Assembly: GCA_050331575.1 (NCBI GenBank)
Contig: JBHJGS010000043.1
Coordinates: 1-40,561 of the forward strand
Length of the DNA stretch: 40,561 nucleotides
Direction of reading: 5' to 3'
Origin: JBHJGS01 sp050331575
GTDB taxonomy: Bacteria > Pseudomonadota > Alphaproteobacteria > Sphingomonadales > Rhodothalassiaceae
Part shown: positions 15,953 through 23,602 of the stretch, in pieces
Layout: each line of letters opens with the position of its first letter
Position numbering within the stretch: position 1 is the stretch's first letter
The notes under the pieces: model-generated
What the model was told of the DNA's origin: nothing
The model's database searches: none
The model's input: the letters and a program-made list of their open reading frames with translations, nothing else
Program-made: the position numbers and the translations under genes

Positions 15953-17112
15953 TCCGGCAGCCTGATGGTTGCGGCGGCTTGCGCGGCGATGCCTTCGCGC
16001 CGGCCGGTGAAGCCCAACTGCTCAGTGGTGGTTGCCTTGACCGAAACGCGGTCGGGCGAGATGCTCAGGATTTCGGCGACCCGCGCGCGCATGGCGTGTT
16101 TGTGCGGGCCGATCTTGGGACGCTCACAGATCAGGGTGATGTCGCAATGGGCAATGCGGCCGCCGCGCTGAGCGACCAGATGCCCTGCGTGGGCGAGAAA
16201 TTGGTCCGACGCCGCGCCCTTCCATCTCGCATCGGTGGGCGGAAAATGCGTGCCGATATCGCCGTCGGCTAGGGCCCCCAGAATGGCGTCGGTCAGCGCG
16301 TGCAGGCCGACATCGGCATCGGAATGGCCCTTCAGCGCCTGATCGTGCGGCAGCTTGATGCCGCACAGCCAAACATGATCGCCCGGTTCGAAACGGTGCA
16401 CGTCAAAGCCCGTGCCCGTGCGGATATCGGTCAGTGGCAGCACGCGGGTGAAATCCTCCGGATGGGTCAGCTTGATATTCTCTTCCGCGCCCTCGACCAA
16501 GCGCACGGGCAGGCCCGCGGCTTCCATCACCGCGGCATCATCGGTCAAGGCTTGACCCTGGGCGCGGCGGTGTGCGGCCAGGATCTGATCAAACGGGAAG
16601 CCTTGCGGGGTCTGGGCGCGTACCAGGCCCTCCCGCGCCACGGTCGCCTCGACATGGACATGGCCGCGCTTCAGGGTGTCCACCACCGGCAGCGCCGGCA
16701 CCGCGCCTTGGCCATGTTCCGCCACCGTATCGATCACCGCGGTGATCAGCGATGCGGGCACGAAGGGACGGGCGGCATCATGGATCAGCACCACGTCTGA
16801 TCCGCTTGCGGCCAGTGCCTCCAGGCCCAGCCGCACGCTGTCCTGGCGTTCCGGCCCGCCGGGCACAGGCGGCTGCAGGCCCAAGCCATCGGTGGCGGAC
16901 TCGAACTGGGCTTGGTCATCGGGATGGATCACGCACAGCACCCGGGCGACCTGGGGATGATGGACGAACGCCTCGGCTGTGCGCCGGATCACGGGCTTGC
17001 CGCCCAGCAGCCGATATTGTTTCGGCAATCCCTCGCCCGCGCGCCGGCCCCGGCCGGCCGCCACGATCAGCACCGCGGCGTTCTGATAGATTTGTGTCTT
17101 TATCTGGGGCAT
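15949..17112 (-). CDS. ispDF: Bifunctional IspD/IspF isoprenoid enzyme
   Basis: A 387-residue fusion that catalyses two non-consecutive steps of the MEP pathway. The N-terminal IspD part (MEP cytidylyltransferase) has AAVLIVAAGRGRRAGEGLPK, VLIHDAARPFVP and TLKRGHV. The C-terminal IspF part (2-C-methylerythritol 2,4-cyclodiphosphate synthase) has GTGFDVHRFEPGD and LKGHSDADVGLHALTDAILG with the metal-binding Asp and His, and ends with TTTEQLGFTGR. The fusion is typical of alphaproteobacteria. ATG 17112 is chosen because the upstream extension to 17283 is antisense to dusB. The ribosome site is weak. It is divergent from dusB with 61 bases between the starts. Confidence 0.94.
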   Translation of the reverse strand: MPQIKTQIYQNAAVLIVAAGRGRRAGEGLPKQYRLLGGKPVIRRTAEAFVHHPQVARVLCVIHPDDQAQFESATDGLGLQPPVPGGPERQDSVRLGLEALAASGSDVVLIHDAARPFVPASLITAVIDTVAEHGQGAVPALPVVDTLKRGHVHVEATVAREGLVRAQTPQGFPFDQILAAHRRAQGQALTDDAAVMEAAGLPVRLVEGAEENIKLTHPEDFTRVLPLTDIRTGTGFDVHRFEPGDHVWLCGIKLPHDQALKGHSDADVGLHALTDAILGALADGDIGTHFPPTDARWKGAASDQFLAHAGHLVAQRGGRIAHCDITLICERPKIGPHKHAMRARVAEILSISPDRVSVKATTTEQLGFTGRREGIAAQAAATIRLPE

Positions 17113-17173
17113 GGGGTCTGGCACAGTTGCGGGATTGTTTCCCGTTGAAAGTTTGAGAGGACTTGGCACCGCC

Positions 17174-18175
17174 ATGGCGCGCGCGCTTTCCCCTATAGCC
17201 ATCGGTCCGGTGAAGATCAAAGAGCCGGTGATCCTGGCGCCGATGTCCGGTGTCAGTGACCTGCCGTTCCGGACATTGGTCAAGCGCTACGGCTCTGGCC
17301 TCCTGGTCACCGAGATGATCGCCAGCCAGGCAATGATCCGGCAGACCCGGGAGTCTTTCATCAAGGCGCGGGTGCATGAGGCGGAGCGGCCGGTCTCGGT
17401 GCAGCTGGCCGGCTGCGAGGCCGCGGCGATGGGCGAGGCGGCCAAGCTGAACGAGGATCTCGGCGCCGACATCATCGACATCAATATGGGCTGCCCGGTG
17501 AAAAAGGTGGTCAATGGCTGGGCGGGGTCGGCGCTGATGCGCGATCTCACCCATGCCGCGGGCCTGATCGAGGCCACGGTGAACGCGGTCAAGATCCCGG
17601 TCACGTTGAAGATGCGCACCGGCTGGGACGACGAGACCCGCAATGCGCCGGAGCTGGCGCGCATCGCTGCGGATCTGGGCGTGAAGATGATTGTGGTGCA
17701 TGGCCGCACCCGTTGCCAGATGTATCGCGGCCATGCCGACTGGGCGTTCGTGCGCCAGGTCAAACAGGCGGTGTCGCTGCCGGTGATTGTCAATGGCGAT
17801 ATCGAGGCGGAAGAGGATGCGGTGGCCGCCCTGGACGCGTCCGGCGCCGATGGCGTGATGATCGGGCGCGGCACCTATGGCCGGCCCTGGTTGGTCGGCC
17901 AAGTGATGGACTATCTGCGCACCGGTCGCAAACGCCCCGCCCCGCCGCTGGAGGAACAGCTGGCGGTGATTCTGGAGCATTATGACGCCATGCTGACGCA
18001 CTATGGCACCCCTGTTGGCATCCGCCTGGCGCGCAAGCATTTGGGCTGGTATGTCAAGGGCTTGCCCGGCTCGGCTCAGATGCGTAATGAGCTCAATCGG
18101 TTGGAGCAGCCCGGCCAGGTGCGCCAGGCGCTGCTGAACTTCTACGGGCCGCTGCTGGACCGGGCGGCGGCATGA
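17174..18175 (+). CDS. dusB: tRNA-dihydrouridine synthase DusB (NifR3 type)
   Basis: A 333-residue FMN enzyme that reduces uridine to dihydrouridine in tRNA. The TIM barrel begins with VILAPMSGVSDLPFR. The catalytic Cys107 is in DINMGCPVKK, with TLKMRTGWDD, MIVVHGRTRCQMYRGHADW and NGDIEAEEDA following. A C-terminal helical domain covers about 245-333. ATG 17174 is chosen; a GAGAGG site lies somewhat far upstream. The gene is the classical neighbour of ntrB in alphaproteobacteria (hence nifR3) and of fis in gammaproteobacteria. Here its stop overlaps the small Fis-like gene by ATGA. Confidence 0.94.
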   Translation: MARALSPIAIGPVKIKEPVILAPMSGVSDLPFRTLVKRYGSGLLVTEMIASQAMIRQTRESFIKARVHEAERPVSVQLAGCEAAAMGEAAKLNEDLGADIIDINMGCPVKKVVNGWAGSALMRDLTHAAGLIEATVNAVKIPVTLKMRTGWDDETRNAPELARIAADLGVKMIVVHGRTRCQMYRGHADWAFVRQVKQAVSLPVIVNGDIEAEEDAVAALDASGADGVMIGRGTYGRPWLVGQVMDYLRTGRKRPAPPLEEQLAVILEHYDAMLTHYGTPVGIRLARKHLGWYVKGLPGSAQMRNELNRLEQPGQVRQALLNFYGPLLDRAAA

Positions 18176-18441
18176 ACGACGGCGGACAAGCAGGCCTATC
18201 CCGGGCGGTTGAGCAGCAATTGGACCGGTATTTCCAATTGCACGAAGATGCCCTCCCGCCCGCTGGCCTTTACGACCGCGTCATGCGCGAGGTTGAGACG
18301 CCGTTGCTGCGGCTGACCTTGCGGGCAACGCGGGGCAATCAGTCCCTGGCAGCCCAGACCTTGGGGATCAATCGCAACACCCTGCGCCGGAAACTTCAGG
18401 CACTGGGGCTTGACGGCACGGATTGGAAGGCGGATCGCTAG
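18172..18441 (+). CDS. Stand-alone Fis/NtrC C-terminal domain DNA-binding protein
   Basis: An 89-residue protein made only of the Fis-type DNA-binding domain. An N-terminal helix (SRAVEQQLDRYFQLHEDALP) and GLYDRVMREVETPLL precede the helix-turn-helix ATRGNQSLAAQTLGINRNTL, and RRKLQALGL closes the domain. The order and the LPPAGLYDRV and RNTLRRK wording are those of the alphaproteobacterial NtrC C-terminus. The length and overall shape are those of enterobacterial Fis (98 residues; TRGNQ, GINR and TLRKKL shared). No receiver or AAA+ domain precedes it: the ATG overlaps the dusB stop (ATGA). It should dimerise and bind DNA as a small nucoid-type or local regulator, and cannot activate sigma-54. 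It occupies the position where ntrB-ntrC would be expected. The target is unknown. Confidence 0.85.
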   Translation: MNDGGQAGLSRAVEQQLDRYFQLHEDALPPAGLYDRVMREVETPLLRLTLRATRGNQSLAAQTLGINRNTLRRKLQALGLDGTDWKADR

Positions 18442-20813
18442 AAGCCGATGCGCCGGTTTATCGGGCCGGCGGACTTGTGATATTTTTGACACAGGCGTCC
18501 AAACAGGCTAGGGGCCTTTTGGTGTTTGGTGTGGGATTGGTGTCCGTGGCTACCCTGGCATCGCGCCGTCCATCCGCTGCAACCCGTCTAGACGCCGTCT
18601 GGTCCTGGGCCCGGCGGGTCGGTCTGCTTCTGAAATTGGAAGTCGCATTGGCGCTGTCGGCCACCGCCAGTGCCATCACCACCTATGTGCTCTTGTCTTC
18701 GGATCCCGCGCCGGAACGCGCCCACAGCATTTCCGCGCTGCTGACCGTCGATCTGTTGCTGTTGCTGCCTTTGGCGCTGCTCATCGGCCGGCGCATCGTT
18801 CTGGTCTGGAGCAATCTGCGCAAGGGCTCGGCGGGGTCGCGGCTGCATGTGCGCCTGGCCTTATTATTCTCCGCCGTGGCCGCCTTCCCCCCGGCGATCA
18901 TGGCAATCGCGTCGGTCTTGTTTCTTGAGCTCGGGCTGGAATCCTGGTTCAGCGCCAATGTCCGCGCCACCGTCAACAATTCCTTGGCGGTCGCTGAAGC
19001 CTATGTGCAGGAGCATCGCGACAATCTCCAGGTCGATCTTCTGGGCATGTCCAGCGAGGTCGCTCAAGGCGGGCTGCTGATCGATATGCGGCCCCTCGAT
19101 CTGCAGGCTTTCGCAGCAGACAGCGCCAATCGGCGCAATCTGGACGAGGTGATCATTTTCGATGCGGCCGGAGAGACCTACGCCCGCTACAGCCGCGATA
19201 CCTTGAACCTGCGGCCGACATCTCGGGTGCCTGAAGAGGTGTTGGCGCCGGCCCGCGAAGGCAGCCCGGTGATCGCCAAAGTTGCCAGCGACAATAAGGT
19301 CCTGGCGCTGATGAAGCTGCCCAGTGTCGACGAGGTTTATCTGTATGTCAGCCGACGGCTTGACCCGGCGACGCTGGCGCATATCGCCAGCGCCAAGGCC
19401 GCCGTGGCGCAGTATAACACTTTGGAAGGCCGCCGGGCGGACCTGCATGTGCGGTTCAATGCGATCTTCATCGTCGTCTCGCTGATCCTGCTGCTGGTGG
19501 CCATGTGGATCGGGCTGTGGTTCGCCGACCGGCTGGTGCGTCCGATCAGCGAATTGGCCGCTGCGGCGGAACGCGTGCGCAAGGGCGAATTGGGTGCGCG
19601 CGTCCTGGGCCATCCAGGCTATGACGAAATCGGTGTGCTGTCGCGCACCTTCAACCGCATGACCGAACAGCTGGAGCACCAGCAGCGCGCGCTGGTCGAG
19701 GCCAATACGGCGCTGGACGATCGCATGCGGTTTTTGGAAGCGGTGTTGAGCGATGTCTCCGCCGGGGTTCTTGGCGTCAGCGGAGACGGGAGCATCGACC
19801 TGGTCAACCGCTCCGCCGCGTTGATGCTCGGTCAAGATACCGATCTGCTCATCGGCAATCCGCTGGCGGTTGCGATCCCGGAATTTGAGCCCTTGCGCGT
19901 GCAAGCCTTGACCGCGGAAGAGGGCACAGCGCAGACCCATGTCACGTTGGACCGGAGCGGTGGCGAGCGGATTTTGCTGGTGCGCCTGACCGCGCAGCGC
20001 GACGCTGAGCAGATCTTGGGATTTGTCGTCACCTTCGACGATATTACTGATCAGCTCGCCGACCAACGCAATGCCGCCTGGTCCGACGTGGCGCGCCGGA
20101 TCGCCCATGAGATCAAGAATCCACTAACGCCGATCCAGCTGTCCGCGGAGCGGCTGAAGCGACGCTACGGCCGACTTGCCGACGTCGAGGACCAGGTCTT
20201 CGTCCAATGCACCGACACAATCATTCGCCAAGTCAGCGATCTTCGCCGCATGGTGAATGAATTCTCATCGTTTGCACGCATGCCGGCCGCGCGCTTCGCG
20301 GAAGAGGATTTGGCCGAACTGGTCGCTCAGACCGTGTTCATGCAGGAAGTGGCAACTCCATCCATCGAGCTGGTCTATCAGCGTCCGGACATGCCGGTCC
20401 CGGTGCTGTGCGATGGCCGGCTGATCGCCCAGGCGTTGACCAATCTGTTGAAGAATGCCGCCGAGGCGATCGACTCGCGGATCAGGGGCGGCGACGAGCG
20501 GCCGGGCCGGATTGAGGTGCAGATCGTGCAAAAGCGGAAGGCGACCTGCCTGGTGGTGGAGGATAATGGCCGCGGCCTGCCAAAGGACCGCAGCCGCTTG
20601 ACCGAGCCTTATGTCACCACCCGCGTGAAAGGGACGGGACTGGGCTTGGCCATCGTCAAACGCATTATGGAAGAACATGGGGGACATCTGACCTTGGAGA
20701 ATGGCACGAACGGGGGCGCGCGGGTGACCCTGGCGCTGGATCGCGACCTTATTGCCGCGCGCATCGGCGGGCTGGAATCCTCTGGCACGGCGGAGGCGGC
20801 GCATGGGTCTTGA
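18423..20813 (+). CDS. ntrY: Sensor histidine kinase NtrY
   Basis: A membrane kinase of up to 796 residues paired with NtrX. It has several N-terminal membrane segments (LLLKLEVALALSATASAITT, LLTVDLLLLLPLALLIGRRI, and two more up to about residue 375) around a periplasmic sensor region. HAMP (LVRPISELAAAAERVRKGEL), a PAS segment, a HisKA domain with ARRIAHEIKNPLTPIQL (phospho-His near 562) and an ATPase with NLLKNAAEAI, DNGRGLP and GTGLGLAIVKRI follow. The start is uncertain: no in-frame ATG exists near the N-terminus, and TTG 18423, GTG 18477 and GTG 18540 are all possible; the coordinate given is the outer limit. It overlaps the Fis-like gene and, at its end, ntrX by 11 bases. NtrYX respond to nitrogen, redox and envelope conditions in alphaproteobacteria. 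Confidence 0.9.
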   Translation: MEGGSLEADAPVYRAGGLVIFLTQASKQARGLLVFGVGLVSVATLASRRPSAATRLDAVWSWARRVGLLLKLEVALALSATASAITTYVLLSSDPAPERAHSISALLTVDLLLLLPLALLIGRRIVLVWSNLRKGSAGSRLHVRLALLFSAVAAFPPAIMAIASVLFLELGLESWFSANVRATVNNSLAVAEAYVQEHRDNLQVDLLGMSSEVAQGGLLIDMRPLDLQAFAADSANRRNLDEVIIFDAAGETYARYSRDTLNLRPTSRVPEEVLAPAREGSPVIAKVASDNKVLALMKLPSVDEVYLYVSRRLDPATLAHIASAKAAVAQYNTLEGRRADLHVRFNAIFIVVSLILLLVAMWIGLWFADRLVRPISELAAAAERVRKGELGARVLGHPGYDEIGVLSRTFNRMTEQLEHQQRALVEANTALDDRMRFLEAVLSDVSAGVLGVSGDGSIDLVNRSAALMLGQDTDLLIGNPLAVAIPEFEPLRVQALTAEEGTAQTHVTLDRSGGERILLVRLTAQRDAEQILGFVVTFDDITDQLADQRNAAWSDVARRIAHEIKNPLTPIQLSAERLKRRYGRLADVEDQVFVQCTDTIIRQVSDLRRMVNEFSSFARMPAARFAEEDLAELVAQTVFMQEVATPSIELVYQRPDMPVPVLCDGRLIAQALTNLLKNAAEAIDSRIRGGDERPGRIEVQIVQKRKATCLVVEDNGRGLPKDRSRLTEPYVTTRVKGTGLGLAIVKRIMEEHGGHLTLENGTNGGARVTLALDRDLIAARIGGLESSGTAEAAHGS

Positions 20814-22197
20814 TATCCTGGTCGTCGACGATGAAGAGGACATTCGTGAATTGGTCGCCGGGGTCTTGGAGGATGAGGGCTTCGAGCCCCGGACCGCCGC
20901 GCATTCCGACGAAACTCTGGCACAGCTGGAGCGGCGGCGCCCGGCGCTGGTAATCCTGGATATCTGGCTGCAGGGCAGCCGGCTGGACGGTCTGGAACTA
21001 CTGGACCTGATCAAGGCGCGTGATCCGGAGTTGCCGGTGATCATGATTTCCGGTCACGGCAATGTCGAAACGGCCGTGGCGGCGATCAAGAAGGGCGCGA
21101 CGGATTTCATCGAAAAACCGTTCAAGGCCGATGAGCTGATCCACATTATCGAACGCGCCACGGAGGCAGAGCGCCTGCGCCGTGAGAATGCCGAACTGAA
21201 GCGCCGCGCCGGTATCGCGACCGATCTGACCGGCCGATCCGCTGCGATTAATTCGGTGCGCCAGGCCATTGCCAAGGTCGCGCCGACCAATAGCCGCGTG
21301 CTGATCGTCGGTCCCCCCGGCGCCGGGAAAGAGGTGGCCGCGCGCATGCTGCACGAAGAATCGCGCCGCGCCGGTGGACCCTTCGTGGTGGTTGGCGCGG
21401 CCAGCATTGAGCCGCAGCGCATGGAAGAGGAATTGTTCGGCGTCGAACAAGGTGGTCAGGTGATCAAGGTCGGGCTGCTGGAGCGGGCCCATGGCGGAAC
21501 CTTGTTTCTGGATGAGGTCAGCGACATGCCGCTGACCACCCAAGCCAAGATCCTGCGCGTGCTGACGGATCAGACCTTTGAACGCGTTGGCGGCCGGATG
21601 CGCGTGGAGGTGGATGTCCGCGTCGTCAGCGCGTCGAGCCGAGATCTGCGCGAGGAGATCAATGTCCGGCGCTTTCGCGAGGATCTGTATCACCGGCTTA
21701 GCGTCGTCCCGTTACGGATCCCGTCCTTGAGTGAACGGCGTGACGATATCCCGCTGCTGGTGGAGCATTTCATCAGCATTGTCGCTGAGGCCACGGGCAA
21801 GCCGCGCAGGTCGGTCAGTGACCATGCGATGGCGGCGCTGCAGGCCTATGAGTGGCCGGGCAATGTGCGTCAGTTGAAGAATATCGTCGAGCGCATGTTG
21901 ATCATGATGGGCGAGGATCAGTCCGACGTCACCGCGGAGTCTCTGCCGCCGGAATTGACCGGAGGCTCGATGAACGGCTTGCATTCAGAACAGGATCTGG
22001 CGATCATGACCGCACCGCTCAGAGAAGCGCGGGAGGCGTTTGAGCGGGAATATCTGCGCGTCCAGATCCGCCGGTTCAGCGGCAATATCTCCAAAACGGC
22101 AAGCTATATCGGCATGGAGCGTTCCGCCCTGCACCGCAAGCTGAAGAGCCTGGGCCTGGCCGTCGGCGGCCGCGGCCGTCCGGGCGACGAGGCGTAA
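20803..22197 (+). CDS. ntrX: Response regulator NtrX
   Basis: A 464-residue NtrC-family regulator with three domains. The receiver (1-120) has VVDDEEDIRE and phospho-Asp53 in VILDIWLQGSR. The AAA+ domain (about 145-375) has Walker A GPPGAGKE (170-177), Walker B GGTLFLDEVSD and EWPGNVRQLKN. The C-terminal Fis-type HTH has FSGNISKTASYIGMERSALH. The loop that should carry GAFTGA, which contacts sigma-54, reads VEQGGQVIKVG (about 213-223), so it is not a standard sigma-54 activator; this divergence is known for NtrX proteins. ATG 20803 is used because residues from MGLDILVVDD match the family. It lies in the ntrYX-trkAH series. Confidence 0.93.
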   Translation: MGLDILVVDDEEDIRELVAGVLEDEGFEPRTAAHSDETLAQLERRRPALVILDIWLQGSRLDGLELLDLIKARDPELPVIMISGHGNVETAVAAIKKGATDFIEKPFKADELIHIIERATEAERLRRENAELKRRAGIATDLTGRSAAINSVRQAIAKVAPTNSRVLIVGPPGAGKEVAARMLHEESRRAGGPFVVVGAASIEPQRMEEELFGVEQGGQVIKVGLLERAHGGTLFLDEVSDMPLTTQAKILRVLTDQTFERVGGRMRVEVDVRVVSASSRDLREEINVRRFREDLYHRLSVVPLRIPSLSERRDDIPLLVEHFISIVAEATGKPRRSVSDHAMAALQAYEWPGNVRQLKNIVERMLIMMGEDQSDVTAESLPPELTGGSMNGLHSEQDLAIMTAPLREAREAFEREYLRVQIRRFSGNISKTASYIGMERSALHRKLKSLGLAVGGRGRPGDEA

Positions 22198-22209
22198 GGC
22201 GCGTCGCCC

Positions 22210-23586
22210 GTGAAGGTGATCATCTGCGGCGCGGGTCAAGTGGGCTTCAATATTGCCCGCCATCTCTCTGACCAGCGCAATGATGTGACGGTTATTGACC
22301 GGTCGGCCAAGCTGATCCGAAAAATCCAGGAAAGCCTGGATTGTCAGGCTCTGGAAGGCTTTGCCAGCGATCCGGAGCTCTTGGAGCAGGCCGGCGCGAT
22401 GGATGCGGAAATGCTGATCGCGGTGACCTTGTCGGACGAGGTCAATATGATCGCGTGTCAGGTCGCCCATACCCTGTTCAAGGTGCCGACCAAGATTGCC
22501 CGTGTGCGCAATCAGGCCTATCTGCGCGCCGCCTACAGCGATCTGTTCACGCGCGGCAGCCTGCCGATCGATCTGGTCATTTCGCCCGAGGTTGAAGTGG
22601 CCAAGGCGATCTTTCGCCGGCTAGAGACGCCGGGCGCCTTCGACATGATCGGCTTTGCCGACGGACGCATCCGGGTGGTTGGCGCGTTTCTGGAGGAGGC
22701 CTGCCCGGTTCTGGGCGCGCCGCTGCGGCATTTGACCGAGCTGTTTCCAGATCTGCAGATGCGAGTTTTGGGCGTGCGCCGCGGCGAACGCATCTTCATT
22801 CCCACCGGCGACGATCATTTCGAGGCCGGAGACGCGGTGTATTTCTCGGTCCCGGAAGAACGCCTGATCCGCGCCATGGACGCTTTGGGCCATGAAGAAA
22901 CTCAGGCTCGGCGGCTGATTATCGTCGGCGGCGGCAATGTCGGCCTGACGCTTGCGACGATGCTGGAAGACCGCGCCAATCAGATCAATGTGAAGCTGAT
23001 CGAACGCGATGAGGAACGCGCCGCCAAGGTCGCAGACCGGCTGCGCAGCACCGTGGTGTTGGCCGGCGACGCGCTGGATACGGAAATTCTGCTGGAAGCC
23101 AATGCCGGGGAGGCGGAAACCATTGTCGCGGTGGCCAATGATGACGAGGTCAATATCCTGTCTTCCTTGCTGGCCAAGCGGCAAGGCGCCAGCCGCACCA
23201 TCGCGCTGTTGAACAATCCGATCTACAGCCCGCTGGTCGGCGCGCTGGGACTGGATGTGGTGGTCGACCCGCGCGAGACGACCGTGTCGCGGATCCTGGA
23301 GCATGTCCGCCGTGGCCGCATCCGCGCGGTGCATAGCTTGTGGGGCGGGGCGGTCGAGGTGTTGGAAGCGGAGGTGATGGAAACCTCCTCGCTGGTCGGC
23401 AAGCCCGTGACCGGCGGCAAATTGCCGCGGGGCGTGCGCGTTGGTGCGGTGTTTCGCGACGGTCAAGTGTTCGCCCCAGACCATGCCGCGGTATTTCAAG
23501 CCGATGATCGGGTGGTCATGCTGGCCACCGCCGCGGCGGTCCGCAAGGTCGAACAATTGTTCTCCGTGCGTCTGGAATTTTTCTGA
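22210..23586 (+). CDS. trkA: Trk potassium uptake regulatory protein TrkA
   Basis: A 458-residue peripheral membrane protein that gates the TrkH potassium channel. It contains two RCK units, each a Rossmann NAD-binding domain plus a small C domain. The first has VIICGAGQVGFNIARHL at the N-terminus; the second has IIVGGGNVGLTLATMLED near residue 237. It begins with GTG at 22210, 12 bases after the ntrX stop. The ntrYX-trkA order is typical of alphaproteobacteria. The trkH frame follows after about 16 bases. Confidence 0.94.
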   Translation: MKVIICGAGQVGFNIARHLSDQRNDVTVIDRSAKLIRKIQESLDCQALEGFASDPELLEQAGAMDAEMLIAVTLSDEVNMIACQVAHTLFKVPTKIARVRNQAYLRAAYSDLFTRGSLPIDLVISPEVEVAKAIFRRLETPGAFDMIGFADGRIRVVGAFLEEACPVLGAPLRHLTELFPDLQMRVLGVRRGERIFIPTGDDHFEAGDAVYFSVPEERLIRAMDALGHEETQARRLIIVGGGNVGLTLATMLEDRANQINVKLIERDEERAAKVADRLRSTVVLAGDALDTEILLEANAGEAETIVAVANDDEVNILSSLLAKRQGASRTIALLNNPIYSPLVGALGLDVVVDPRETTVSRILEHVRRGRIRAVHSLWGGAVEVLEAEVMETSSLVGKPVTGGKLPRGVRVGAVFRDGQVFAPDHAAVFQADDRVVMLATAAAVRKVEQLFSVRLEFF

Positions 23587-23602
23587 GCCGGGAGCTGCCG
23601 TC

